A DNA stretch of 64,000 nt from Streptomyces morookaense (GTDB taxonomy: Bacteria > Actinomycetota > Actinomycetes > Streptomycetales > Streptomycetaceae): contig NZ_JABBXF010000058.1 of assembly GCF_013030945.1 (NCBI RefSeq), positions 24,857 through 88,856 of the forward strand, given 5' to 3'. This document shows positions 8,771 through 16,211 of the stretch, piece by piece; the first letter of the stretch is position 1; each line of letters begins with the position of its first letter. Made by a program: the position numbers and the translations under genes. The notes beneath the pieces were generated by a model, which was not told where the DNA came from, made no database searches, and saw nothing but the letters and a program-made list of their open reading frames with translations.

Positions 8771-9121
8771 ATGCTCATCGCCTACACGGTTGTCACCGTT
8801 CTCACGATCGTGGCCACTGCGGGAATCGCGGTTGCCGACTTCGCCGGGGCCGGGTTCGTCCTCGCCAACGCGGCCGCCGTCCGGGTCCCGCGGTCCTCGA
8901 TTCCGCTGCTGGGCGCGGCGAAGGCCGCCGGGGCGGCCGGTCTCGCACTGGGTCTGCTGGGGGCCCGTGCCTTCGGAGTTGCCGCCGCGGCCGGACTCGT
9001 CCTGTTCTTCACCGGCGCCGTCGTCGCCCATGTCCGCGCACGCGTCTTCCACAACATGGCGTTTCCCGGGGCCTATTTGGCGCTGGCCGGAGCTTCGCTC
9101 GCCCTCGGCCTGGCGCGATGA
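8771..9121 (+). CDS. DoxX-like four-helix membrane protein
   Basis: A 116-residue protein with four hydrophobic helices: AYTVVTVLTIVATAGIAVAD, AAKAAGAAGLALGLLG, AAAAGLVLFFTGAVVAHV and FPGAYLALAGASLALGLA. Length and layout (first helix, a loop with VRVPRSSIPLLGAAKA, then three close helices) fit the DoxX-like family, linked in actinomycetes to redox or thiol stress. The start is ATG 8771; an in-frame ATG at 8720 would add a non-hydrophobic leader. Divergent from a LysR regulator, its probable controller. Confidence 0.75.
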   Translation: MLIAYTVVTVLTIVATAGIAVADFAGAGFVLANAAAVRVPRSSIPLLGAAKAAGAAGLALGLLGARAFGVAAAAGLVLFFTGAVVAHVRARVFHNMAFPGAYLALAGASLALGLAR

Positions 9122-9146
9122 ATCCGCACGGCACGCGGAAACGACC

Positions 9147-9174
9147 GGGAGGCCACCGCTTCCGGTGGCCTCCC
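9147..9174. terminator. Bidirectional hairpin terminator
   Basis: A perfect 12-bp stem (GGGAGGCCACCG with CGGTGGCCTCCC) around a CTTC loop lies between the end of the DoxX-like gene and the 3' end of the oppositely transcribed tRNA-Ala. There is no U-run, as is usual for Streptomyces terminators. Confidence 0.8.
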
Positions 9175-9184
9175 GATCTCCCTG

Positions 9185-9257
9185 TGGAGCTAAGGAGAAT
9201 TGAACTCCTGACCTCCTGCATGCCATGCAGGCGCTCTACCAACTGAGCTATAGCCCC
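9185..9257 (-). tRNA. tRNA-Ala (anticodon GGC)
   Basis: The minus strand begins GGGGCTATAGCTCAGTTGGT, has an anticodon arm CCTGC-ATGGCAT-GCAGG with anticodon GGC in the centre, a T arm around GGAGTTCAATTCTCC, and a 3' acceptor TAGCTCC plus discriminator A. The acceptor stem pairs over 7 bp with one G-U. CCA is not encoded. Length is 73 nt. An open reading frame on the same strand passes through the gene without a stop until its 3' end. Confidence 0.97.
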
Positions 9258-10176
9258 TTGTTCTGTTGTCCGCCGGGTTCCCCCGGCGACACCCACACAT
9301 TACACGGGAATTCGTGCCGCCTGCCAATCCCGTCGCGGGCCGCGGACCGGACACCGTGAAGCAGTCGGGCGGGCCTCCCTCGGCAGGCTCGAGGCAGGCC
9401 TGTGCCGTGCGGGGATCCTTCGTGGCCGTCATCGCCGTCGACAGGTAGACCTCCGTGTCGCGCCGGCTCGATGCCGTGACCTGCTTGGTCTCGGTGCCCG
9501 GCAGGCTCAGCTCCGCGCGGTCGCCGACGTGCAGTTTCACGGCCCGCACCCACACGGCCCCGCACCGGGCGGAGTAGCGGATGTCGAGCCGCCGGCCGCC
9601 GGCCGCACGGTGGGTCGTGAGCGTGTCCACGAGGTCCTGCGCGCCGCAGCCCATCTGGTTGGGGTCCTGCCCGTCGCACTCGTCGCCCGTGCAACCGGGC
9701 GCGTAGGACTGTGCGTACGAGGGGGTCCCCGCGGCCTTCCCCGCCGCGCGGCCGCCGGGCTCGGTCCCTCCGGCCGTGAGGAACAGCTGCACGGCGGCGA
9801 CGGCCACCACCACGGCTGCGGCGCCGGACAGGGCGACCGTCCTGCGGGAGCGGCGCGGCGCCTTCCCCGTGCGGCCCGGAGCCGGCTCCTCCGCGACCGG
9901 GCCCGCAGGCGCGGCAGCCCGGCCGCTCCACCCCTGTTCCGCGAGCTCCCACAGGGCCAGGAGCCGCCCGGCCGGCTCGTCCGCCAGCCGGCACAGGGCC
10001 TCGACCGCATGCCTCGGCGGCAGTTTCTTGCCGTTGAGGTAGCGCTCCCAGGACGACTTGCTGTAGGGGGTGAGGTCCGCGAGCGCGGCGAGGCTCAACC
10101 CGGTACGGGTGCGCAACTCGCGCAGGCCCCCGGCCAGTCGGGCGCACTCCTCCGGAAGGGGGCGGTCGGCGCTCAT
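9190..10176 (-). CDS. Membrane-anchored HTH protein with extracytoplasmic DUF2690-like domain; reads into tRNA-Ala
   Basis: A 328-codon frame. Residues 15-90 form an XRE-like HTH (GLSLAALADLTPYSKSSWER followed by YLNGKKLPP). One membrane helix lies near residue 135-155 (ALSGAAAVVVAVAAVQLFLT). The outer part (about 185-290) has the Cys-spaced DUF2690 pattern: CTGDECDGQDPNQMGC, IRYSARCGAVWVR and GDRAELSLPG. This is the layout of a one-component membrane regulator whose outer domain senses something at the wall or surface. The last 24 codons are a literal translation of the tRNA-Ala gene and stop at TAG 9190-9192, so the native C-terminus is probably lost or ill defined. The ATG overlaps the upstream paralogue's stop (ATGA). 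Confidence 0.75.
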   Translation of the reverse strand: MSADRPLPEECARLAGGLRELRTRTGLSLAALADLTPYSKSSWERYLNGKKLPPRHAVEALCRLADEPAGRLLALWELAEQGWSGRAAAPAGPVAEEPAPGRTGKAPRRSRRTVALSGAAAVVVAVAAVQLFLTAGGTEPGGRAAGKAAGTPSYAQSYAPGCTGDECDGQDPNQMGCGAQDLVDTLTTHRAAGGRRLDIRYSARCGAVWVRAVKLHVGDRAELSLPGTETKQVTASSRRDTEVYLSTAMTATKDPRTAQACLEPAEGGPPDCFTVSGPRPATGLAGGTNSRVMCGCRRGNPADNRTRGYSSVGRAPAWHAGGQEFNSP

Positions 10177-10913
10177 CGGCGCAGTTCCTTCCAGGTGTCC
10201 GGCCCCACGATGCCGTCCACCACGAGGTCGTGGTCCTTCTGGAAGTGCTCGGCGGCGCTCTTGGACCGTTCCCCGTAGGCGCCGTCGGTGGCACCGGGGT
10301 CGTAGCCGTGGTACTTCAGCAGGCACTGCGCCTCGACGATCTCCCAGCCCGTGCTGTTGGTCTCCATCAGCGCGGTGCGGGTCGCGCTGTACCCGGCGCG
10401 CAACTCGCCGTCCTGGCGCTTGACGTTGCAGGGGTGGGCACGGTGGGGCATGTAGACGAACAGCGACGGGCCCGCAGTCGCCCGCAGATTCCCGGGCTGC
10501 GCGTGGTCGTCCTGCCAGGGGCGGGTGAGCAGCAGGGCGACGGCCAGCACCACGGCCGGCACCGCCACGGCCGCGACGAGCACCCGACGCCGCCCGGGCA
10601 CCCGGCGGCCGGCCGGGCGCGGCTCCGTCACGGGGGCGGGCCTGCTGTCCGACCAGGCCTCCGCGGCGAGTTCGTGCAGCACCAGCAGCCGGGCCGGGTC
10701 GACGGCGCACACGCGCGCCAGTTCCTCGACCGCGTCGCGCGACGGGAGCTGCCTGCCGTTGAGACAGCGCTCCCAGGAGGAGCGGCTGTACGAGGTCTTG
10801 GCCGCCAGCGCGGCAAGGCTCAGCCCGCTCCGGTCCTTCAGTCTGCGGAGCGCCACGACGAGTTGGCGGACGCGATCGTCCAGTGATCCGGGCAGTGCTT
10901 TCCAACGCCGCAT
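10173..10913 (-). CDS. Membrane-anchored HTH protein with extracytoplasmic peptidoglycan-binding domain
   Basis: A 246-residue protein built like its downstream neighbour: an XRE-like HTH (GLSLAALAAKTSYSRSSWER followed by CLNGRQLPS), one membrane helix near residue 120 (VLVAAVAVPAVVLAVALLLT), then a different outer domain. The C-terminal 70 residues form a PG_binding_1 repeat (VEAQCLLKYHGYDPGATDGAYG, FQKDHDLVVDGIVGPDTW). The HTH segments of the two proteins are clearly paralogous (SLAALA, SSWER, LNG, DAVEELAR against HAVEALCR), so this is a tandem duplication with exchange of the outer module. ATG 10913 was chosen; ATG 10925 is also possible. A DNA-binding head tethered to a wall-binding tail suggests a wall-responsive regulator, which is inference. 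Confidence 0.78.
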   Translation of the reverse strand: MRRWKALPGSLDDRVRQLVVALRRLKDRSGLSLAALAAKTSYSRSSWERCLNGRQLPSRDAVEELARVCAVDPARLLVLHELAAEAWSDSRPAPVTEPRPAGRRVPGRRRVLVAAVAVPAVVLAVALLLTRPWQDDHAQPGNLRATAGPSLFVYMPHRAHPCNVKRQDGELRAGYSATRTALMETNSTGWEIVEAQCLLKYHGYDPGATDGAYGERSKSAAEHFQKDHDLVVDGIVGPDTWKELRR

Positions 10914-10925
10914 GTTCCACCCCAT

Positions 10926-11366
10926 ACGCGTCGCGGTCCCCCGAGGCCGGCGAGCCTCTCTGCCGCACATGATGACGATGCGCACACGCCGGTTCCCGCA
11001 GGTGCCCGGTGGCAGCCGCGACTTCCGGCCACCGCGCCGCCGCCGTGGCCGTCCCACCACGACGTCACCGGCGGCGGCATCTCCGCAGGCAGGGACGTGG
11101 GACGTCCCACGATGGCCCAATTCCCCGGGACGGCCTGGCATATGAAGATGTGGCGCATCACAGTCATACCCGGAAGCCGGGCGGTGCGGTCCACCCCGCA
11201 CCGCCCGGTACCGCACGGGGGGAATGCACGGCGGCCCGCCTTCCACGGGGGAGGAGGGCGGGCCGCCGTCGTGCGCGGAGGACGAGGGGTACCTCCCCCC
11301 AAGTGTGGGACCACGGCCGTGCGAGACTCTGCTCCTGCTGTGGATCCAGGGGAAGGCAACCGTCAC
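10926..11366. other. 441-nt divergent intergenic region with two strong hairpins
   Basis: This lies between the start of the HTH-PGB gene (leftward) and the VOC gene (rightward). It holds two GC-rich inverted repeats: 11177-11189 with 11196-11208 (13-bp perfect stem, loop TCCACC) and 11228-11240 with 11257-11269 (13-bp perfect stem, 16-nt loop). Terminators are not expected at a divergent promoter region, so they may be operators, leader structures or the ends of a lost gene. I see no convincing small coding frame. Confidence 0.5.
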
Positions 11367-11768
11367 ATGAACCATCTCGGCCTGGTGGCCGTCGTCGTGC
11401 GCGACTACGACGAGGCCATCGCCTTCTACCGTGACGCACTCGGCTTCGACCTCGTGGAGGACACCCGCATCGACGACACCAAGCGGTGGGTCGTCGTCGC
11501 CCCGCCCGGAGCGCGGGAGACCGCGGTGCTCCTGGCCAAGGCCGCAACAGACGAGGAGCAGGCCCGTGTCGGGAACCAGACCGGGGGCCGGGTGGGCTGG
11601 TTCCTGAACACCGACGCGTTCGACCGCGACTACGCGCGGATGCGGGCGGCCGGGGTCGTCTTCGAGGAAGCACCCCGGCACGAGCCGTACGGCACGGTCG
11701 CCGTCTTCCGGGACCTGTACGGAAACCGCTGGGATCTGATCCAGTCGAGGCGCGAGGACCGGGGCTAA
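11367..11768 (+). CDS. VOC-family (glyoxalase/bleomycin-resistance fold) protein
   Basis: A 133-residue single-domain VOC protein with the two beta-alpha-beta-beta-beta halves: VAVVVRDYDEAIAFYRDALG near the start and the second half with FLNTDAFDRDYARMRAAGV and FRDLYGNRWDLIQ. The putative metal ligands are His3 (MNHLGL) and a later Glu/Gln set. Such proteins include lyases, dioxygenases and drug-binding proteins, and the substrate cannot be read here. GGGGAAGG lies 10 nt before the ATG. The stop overlaps the end of the convergent response-regulator gene by 4 nt. Confidence 0.8.
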   Translation: MNHLGLVAVVVRDYDEAIAFYRDALGFDLVEDTRIDDTKRWVVVAPPGARETAVLLAKAATDEEQARVGNQTGGRVGWFLNTDAFDRDYARMRAAGVVFEEAPRHEPYGTVAVFRDLYGNRWDLIQSRREDRG

Positions 11769-12454
11769 CGCCCCGGGTCGCCGGCGCCTCGCTCCATGAC
11801 CGGCCCGGTTCCCGGGACCACGAAGCCGTACTCGTAGGCGAGGATCACGGCCTGCGTGCGGTTGCGGGCGCCGAGTTTCGCCAGGAGGTTGCTGACGTGC
11901 GTCTTGACGGTCTCCAGGCCGACCACGAGGTGGCCGGCGATGCCCGGGTTGGACAGGCCCGTCGCCATGAGGCGGAGGATCTCCAGTTCACGGCCGGTGA
12001 GCGCGGGTGCTCCCCGGGGCGGCCGGGGCTGCGCGGGGCGGGCCGCGACGAGCCGGCGGACGGCGTCCGGGAACAGGACGGAGTCGGTCGTGGCCACCAA
12101 CTGCACGGCGTGGGCGATGTGTTCGATCGCCGCACGCTTCAGGACGAAACCGCTCGCTCCCGCGCGCAGCGCGTCGTAGACGTGGTCGTCGTTCTCGAAG
12201 GTGGTGATCACCACGACCTTCGGCGGGTCGGGCAGGGCGGTCTGCAGGCGCCGGGTGGCCTCGATCCCGTCGGCGCCCGGCATCCGCACGTCCATCAACA
12301 CGACGTCCGGACGGAGCTGTTCCGCCAGGGTCACGGCTGCCAGGCCGTCGGCGGCCTCACCGATCACGTCGAGGCCGGGCCGGGCCCCGAGCAGGGTCCG
12401 CAGGCCGGTGCGGGTGATCTCTTCGTCGTCGGCGACGAGTACGGTCACGGTCAT
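11765..12454 (-). CDS. NarL/FixJ-type two-component response regulator
   Basis: A 229-residue protein: receiver domain residues 1-125 with the acidic pair DDEE, phospho-acceptor Asp in VVLMDVRMPG, Thr in VVITTFENDD and Lys in GFVLKRA; C-terminal LuxR-type HTH with LTGRELEILRLMATGLSN and GLETVKTHVSNLLAKLGARN. Its ATG overlaps the TGA of the sensor-kinase gene, so the pair is co-translated. The CPBP-protease gene divergent from the kinase is a possible target. Confidence 0.93.
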   Translation of the reverse strand: MTVTVLVADDEEITRTGLRTLLGARPGLDVIGEAADGLAAVTLAEQLRPDVVLMDVRMPGADGIEATRRLQTALPDPPKVVVITTFENDDHVYDALRAGASGFVLKRAAIEHIAHAVQLVATTDSVLFPDAVRRLVAARPAQPRPPRGAPALTGRELEILRLMATGLSNPGIAGHLVVGLETVKTHVSNLLAKLGARNRTQAVILAYEYGFVVPGTGPVMERGAGDPGR

Positions 12455-13797
12455 GCGCCGGACCCCAGCGGGATACGGGCGCGGAACCGCCAACAGGCCT
12501 CGCCGCAGAGGCCGACGGGGTCACCGGTGCCGCCGATGCAGCTGCCGCCGCGCGGTACGGGCCCCGCGGAGAACTCGCCCCGCAGCAGCGCCACCCGCTC
12601 GGCCGCACCGGTCAGGCCGGATCCCCGTCTGCGGCCCGCGAGTCCGAGGGCACTGCGCCCGGTGAGCGGATTGGTGACTTCCAGTTCCAGCCGGTCGCGC
12701 GTGACCGCGACCCGCAGGGCGACCGGTGCCCGGGAGGCGTGCCGCAGCGCGTTGGTCAGCCCTTCCTGGACGATGCGGTAGCTCTCGCGGGAGACGGTGG
12801 CCGGTACGTGCGCCAAGTCCCCGGTGACGTCGGCATGCAGTTCCGTACCGGCCCCGCGGACGCGGTCCAGCAGGGCGGGGAGTTCGGCGAGGGACAGCGG
12901 CGGGGCGGTCGACGGCCGGCCGTCCCGGAGCAGGCCGAGGACATGGTCGAGGTCGTCCAGCGCCGCGCGCGACACCTCCTCCAGGCTGACGAGCGCATGG
13001 CGCGCCCGCGCCGGGTCGCTGGTCATCAGCTCCCTCGCCACGGCGGCCTGGATGGTCGACGCGGTGAGGGTGTGGCCGATGGAGTCGTGCAACTCCTGGG
13101 CGAGCCGGTTGCGCTGGGCCAGCATCCGCATCTGCTCCTCGAGTGCGGCAAGCCGTTCGGCGGGCCGGTGCCCGAGCAGCAGCGGCGCGAGCCGGCGCAG
13201 GAGCGCGGCCGCCGCCTTGCCCGTGAGGCAGGCCAGCGCGAGGAGGGCGGCCGCGGCCGGTACGGTCCACGAGCCCTGCACTCCGCCCGCCACGTCGACG
13301 TCCGCCAGAACGGTGATCCGGTCGCCGCCGCGCAGCCATACGGCGGGCAAGGCGAAGGCCACCATCAGCAGGGGCAGCACGACGGCGGTGGCAGCACCGC
13401 CGGTCAGGGTGTGCAGCAACAGCCAGGCGGAGGTACGGAACCGGTCGGGCCGGCCGGGGCCGGTGCCGGACGCTTCGGTGGCGGGGGCCGGAAGGTCCGT
13501 ACCGAGCAGGTGGTTGGCCAGCGGCACGGAGGCCCGGCGCGCGATGCGGGGCAGGCCGAGGGCCGTCACGAGCACGGCGAGGGCGGCGGGGAAGACGACC
13601 GGCCGCCAGGCGGGCGGCACGACTGCGGCTGCCAGGACCGCCACGGGCGACAGCAGCAGCGCAACGGCTGCGCCGAGCAGCACGTGCAGCGGGCCGCGCC
13701 AGGCGCTCGCACGCTTCGCGGTTTTCGCGGTTTTCGCGGTTTTCGCGGACGGAGAAGGACGTATCGGAACGTGCACGGACGGAAGTATCCCAAGCAA
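12451..13797 (-). CDS. Sensor histidine kinase (NarL-partner type, HisKA_3)
   Basis: A membrane kinase of up to 448 residues. Several hydrophobic segments lie in the first 215 residues (VLLGAAVALLLSPVAVLAAA and WLLLHTLTGGAATAVVLPLL among them). The dimerisation/phospho-acceptor helix reads RNRLAQELHDSIGHTLTAST with His about residue 240. The ATP domain follows with YRIVQEGLTNALRHAS (N box) and a glycine box around GRRRGSGLTGAAERVALLRG. The C-terminus (GLCGEACWRFRARIPLGSGA) restores the expected last strand. The start is uncertain: TTG 13797 behind AGGACG, or GTG 13776. The N-terminus contains the tripeptide KTA repeated three times, from a 9-nt tandem repeat. It is divergent from the CPBP gene by 91 bp. 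Confidence 0.9.
   Translation of the reverse strand: MLGILPSVHVPIRPSPSAKTAKTAKTAKRASAWRGPLHVLLGAAVALLLSPVAVLAAAVVPPAWRPVVFPAALAVLVTALGLPRIARRASVPLANHLLGTDLPAPATEASGTGPGRPDRFRTSAWLLLHTLTGGAATAVVLPLLMVAFALPAVWLRGGDRITVLADVDVAGGVQGSWTVPAAAALLALACLTGKAAAALLRRLAPLLLGHRPAERLAALEEQMRMLAQRNRLAQELHDSIGHTLTASTIQAAVARELMTSDPARARHALVSLEEVSRAALDDLDHVLGLLRDGRPSTAPPLSLAELPALLDRVRGAGTELHADVTGDLAHVPATVSRESYRIVQEGLTNALRHASRAPVALRVAVTRDRLELEVTNPLTGRSALGLAGRRRGSGLTGAAERVALLRGEFSAGPVPRGGSCIGGTGDPVGLCGEACWRFRARIPLGSGA
13715..13748. repeat. 9-nt tandem repeat in the kinase N-terminal coding region
   Basis: Three perfect copies of TTTTCGCGG (13722-13730, 13731-13739, 13740-13748) follow a partial copy. On the coding strand they give Lys-Thr-Ala units, so a change of copy number would keep the frame. 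The T/A-rich unit contrasts with the surrounding GC-rich DNA. Confidence 0.9.
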
Positions 13798-13888
13798 GAT
13801 CGTCCTGCCGCCTCCCCCGTGCGAGCCAGATCCGGATTCCCCCGCGGCCGGGATGTGCGGGGCATGCCGCCGGCGTGAGGCTGGCAGC

Positions 13889-14800
13889 GTGCTTGAGACA
13901 GAGACATATCAGCAAGAAGCGGCGTTGCCGGCCGAAGGCTCGACGACGAACTCGAGGACGAACTCGAAGACAAAGGGAACGGCCTGGTACTTGGCGATGG
14001 CCTTCGGAGGATGCTGGGCCTACATCCTCACTGCGCGCTTCGGGTGCGGGCTGTCGATGGTCAACCCGCTGGTGCAACTGCCGTTCGGCGTCATGCCGGC
14101 GCTGGCCGCGTTCGTGGTGCGCCGCTGGATCACGCGGGAAGGCTTCGCCGACGCGGGCCTGGCCCTGCGCCTGAGGAGCGGCTGGCCGTACTACCTGGTC
14201 GCCTGGCTGGGCCCGCTGGTCATCGCAGGGGCCTCCTGCGGGCTGGCGGCGGTGCTGGGCCTGTGGCGCCCGGACCTCGCCGCGCTCGACGAACTCGCGG
14301 GCGGCATGCCCGCCTGGGCCTTTGTCGCGACCCTCATGCTCGTGGTGCCGATCCTGACACCGATCTACGCGGGCGAGGAATTCGGGTGGACCGGCTACCT
14401 CAGACAGCGGCTGTTCCCGGGGCGCCCGCTCCTGGCGACCGCTGCCACCGGTCTCATCTGGGCGTCGTGGCACTTTCCGCTGGCGCTCACCGACTACATC
14501 TCCTTCGCCCGCCCCCTGATCGGCCTGGCGGTGTGGACGGGGAGCTTCCTGCTCCAAGAGGCCCTGCTCGCCTGGCTGTTCACGCGCAGCCGCAGCATCT
14601 GGCCCGTGAGCCTGGCCCACGCCGGGAACAACATGGTCCTCTTCCTGATCACCGGAACCCTCCTGGGCTCCGAAGGAGGAACGGGGACCGGCGGCGGACT
14701 CGGTGTGACCGGAGTGGCGCTGATGACGGTCGCGCCCATGGCTGTCGCCTGTGCGTGCACGATGCTGCCGGCGCGACGCGCGCGGCAGCGCAGCAGCTGA
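13889..14800 (+). CDS. CPBP-family intramembrane metalloprotease
   Basis: A 303-residue multispanning protein with about eight hydrophobic segments. The three CPBP (Rce1/Abi-like) motifs are present in order: EEFGWTGYLRQRL near residue 165, WASWHFPLA near 195, and SLAHAGNNMVLF near 250. Glu and His residues of these motifs bind the catalytic metal inside the membrane in the family. The N-terminal 30 residues are hydrophilic and Thr/Ser rich (STTNSRTNSKTKG), partly from a short repeat of GACGAACTCGA. The GTG start sits 8 nt after GAGG. Bacterial members act in immunity to self-bacteriocins, prenyl-protein cleavage or signalling; the role here is unknown. A histidine kinase is transcribed divergently. 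Confidence 0.82.
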   Translation: MLETETYQQEAALPAEGSTTNSRTNSKTKGTAWYLAMAFGGCWAYILTARFGCGLSMVNPLVQLPFGVMPALAAFVVRRWITREGFADAGLALRLRSGWPYYLVAWLGPLVIAGASCGLAAVLGLWRPDLAALDELAGGMPAWAFVATLMLVVPILTPIYAGEEFGWTGYLRQRLFPGRPLLATAATGLIWASWHFPLALTDYISFARPLIGLAVWTGSFLLQEALLAWLFTRSRSIWPVSLAHAGNNMVLFLITGTLLGSEGGTGTGGGLGVTGVALMTVAPMAVACACTMLPARRARQRSS

Positions 14801-14816
14801 CGGCCCGGCTGCACAA

Positions 14817-14856
14817 GGCTCCGGGGTGGGCGGCCGGGACCGCCCGCCCCGGAGCC
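14817..14856. terminator. Strong bidirectional hairpin between convergent genes
   Basis: A 17-bp stem with one G-T pair (arms 14817-14833 and 14840-14856) and a 6-nt loop lies between the stop of the CPBP gene and the stop of the solute-binding protein gene, serving both. Confidence 0.85.
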
Positions 14857-14861
14857 GGTGC

Positions 14862-15998
14862 TCAGCCCTGCGTGCCGTTCTGGTCGACGGGGTACAGGCC
14901 GAGCCGGCCCTCGGGGTCGGCGGGGTCCGCGCCCTTGACGTCACCGACGTAGAGGCTGATGCGCGCCTTGTAACGGTCGAGGGCTGCACGGTCGTTCATG
15001 AACCGGCCGAGGCCGAGCGGGTTCATGTTCGCGTAGTCGAAGATGCCCTTGCGGCCGGCCGGGGCCGGTACGTCGGTACGGGCGCTCCAGCCGTACGACG
15101 TCGCCTGGTACCCCTTCGACAGGATCCAGCTCATGTAGAGCTTGGCCGCGGCCTTGTGCGGCGCGTCCTTGAGGATGGCGCCGGTCTGCGGCCACGCGAC
15201 CCACGGCGACTTCTCCGGGATGCTGGTCTTCGACAGACCGCTGGAGCTGCCCGAGCTGCCGAAGTTCGCCACGTAGCCGTCCTTGCCGACCTGGGCGGAG
15301 GCATCGGCGGTGCCGCGGACGAACTTCGGGTTCTGGGCCTTGAGCTTCTTCAGGTAGTCGAAGCCGTATGTGTCCGTGAGCTGCTTGAAGTAGTACAGGA
15401 CGGCGTCGTCGTCGTTCGGGTAGGTGAAGACGAGCTTGTTCTTGTACTCGGGCTTCAGGAAGTCCTTCGCCTCGACGGGCGCGTTGTCGCCGAGCGTGGT
15501 GGCCGTGACATTGGCGAAGCCGATGAAGAACAGGCCGGTGTAGTAGCCGTCCTTGTCCTTGATCTGGTCGTAGACCTTGTTCCAGCCGACCGGCTTGTAC
15601 TGCTCGAGCGCGCCTTCCTTCTTCCAGCGCGGGAAGTCGTCGAGGGTCTGCAGGTGGACGACGTCCGCGACGACCTTGTGCTCGGCTATCTGATTGTCGA
15701 GGCGCGCGTCCTGGTTCTTGCTGAAGTCGACGACGGTGTCGACCTTCATCTTGGGGAACTGCTTGACGAACGCGTTCTTGAGGTAGTCGGCCTGTCCCGG
15801 CTTGTCACCGCCGGCATAGACGACCAGCCGGCCGCCCTCGGCCACGGCGTCCTTGTACAGCTTCTGCAACTGCGCGTCCTCGCCCGCACTCGTGGAGGTG
15901 CGGTGCGCGGAAGGGGCGGCTGCGGCGACGGTGGCTCCACTGGCGGCGAGCACGCCGAGGGCTACGGCTGTGGCCCATGCCTTGCGGGTGGACTTCAC
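14862..15998 (-). CDS. Secreted extracellular solute-binding protein (orphan)
   Basis: A 378-residue protein with a Sec signal peptide (KAWATAVALGVLAASGATVA, cleavage likely after AAA) and no lipobox Cys. The mature part opens LVVYAGGDKPGQADYLKNAF and has the two-lobed family-1 binding-protein look, with VDTVVDFSKNQDARLDNQIA, a motif order common in Fe3+/thiamine/2-aminoethylphosphonate-type periplasmic binding proteins. No permease or ATPase gene lies beside it, so it may serve a distant transporter or act as a secreted binder. The GTG start has AAGGAG 5 nt upstream. A promoter with an overlapping palindrome lies about 50 bp further upstream. Confidence 0.82.
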   Translation of the reverse strand: MKSTRKAWATAVALGVLAASGATVAAAAPSAHRTSTSAGEDAQLQKLYKDAVAEGGRLVVYAGGDKPGQADYLKNAFVKQFPKMKVDTVVDFSKNQDARLDNQIAEHKVVADVVHLQTLDDFPRWKKEGALEQYKPVGWNKVYDQIKDKDGYYTGLFFIGFANVTATTLGDNAPVEAKDFLKPEYKNKLVFTYPNDDDAVLYYFKQLTDTYGFDYLKKLKAQNPKFVRGTADASAQVGKDGYVANFGSSGSSSGLSKTSIPEKSPWVAWPQTGAILKDAPHKAAAKLYMSWILSKGYQATSYGWSARTDVPAPAGRKGIFDYANMNPLGLGRFMNDRAALDRYKARISLYVGDVKGADPADPEGRLGLYPVDQNGTQG

Positions 15999-16048
15999 GA
16001 CGACTCCTTCACGGAAGATCTTGAAAGTTAAAGCATTTCGCGACTCCC

Positions 16049-16077
16049 ACCCTAGGCCTATCTTCTTGAAGTTTCAA
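16049..16077 (-). promoter_or_regulatory. Promoter and overlapping palindromic operator of the solute-binding protein gene
   Basis: On the minus strand a -35 TTGAAA (16077-16072) and a -10 TAGGGT (16054-16049) are separated by exactly 17 nt. The -35 sits inside a palindrome TTGAA-GT-TTCAA (16066-16077). A second, imperfect copy (CTTGAAAGTTAAAG, about 16020-16033) lies downstream of the -10. Two related sites flanking a promoter suggest repression by a dimeric regulator. Confidence 0.6.
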
Positions 16078-16211
16078 ACAAGCTGGCGTCGGCTCGACGG
16101 GGCGCAGTCAACGCCCTGGAACTGGCGGCTGCCGACCGCTTCGACAGCCACGGCCTACCGGATGGCCTGCGGTCCGCACCGCACAGCCCGTCGAGGAACG
16201 AACCGCCGAGC

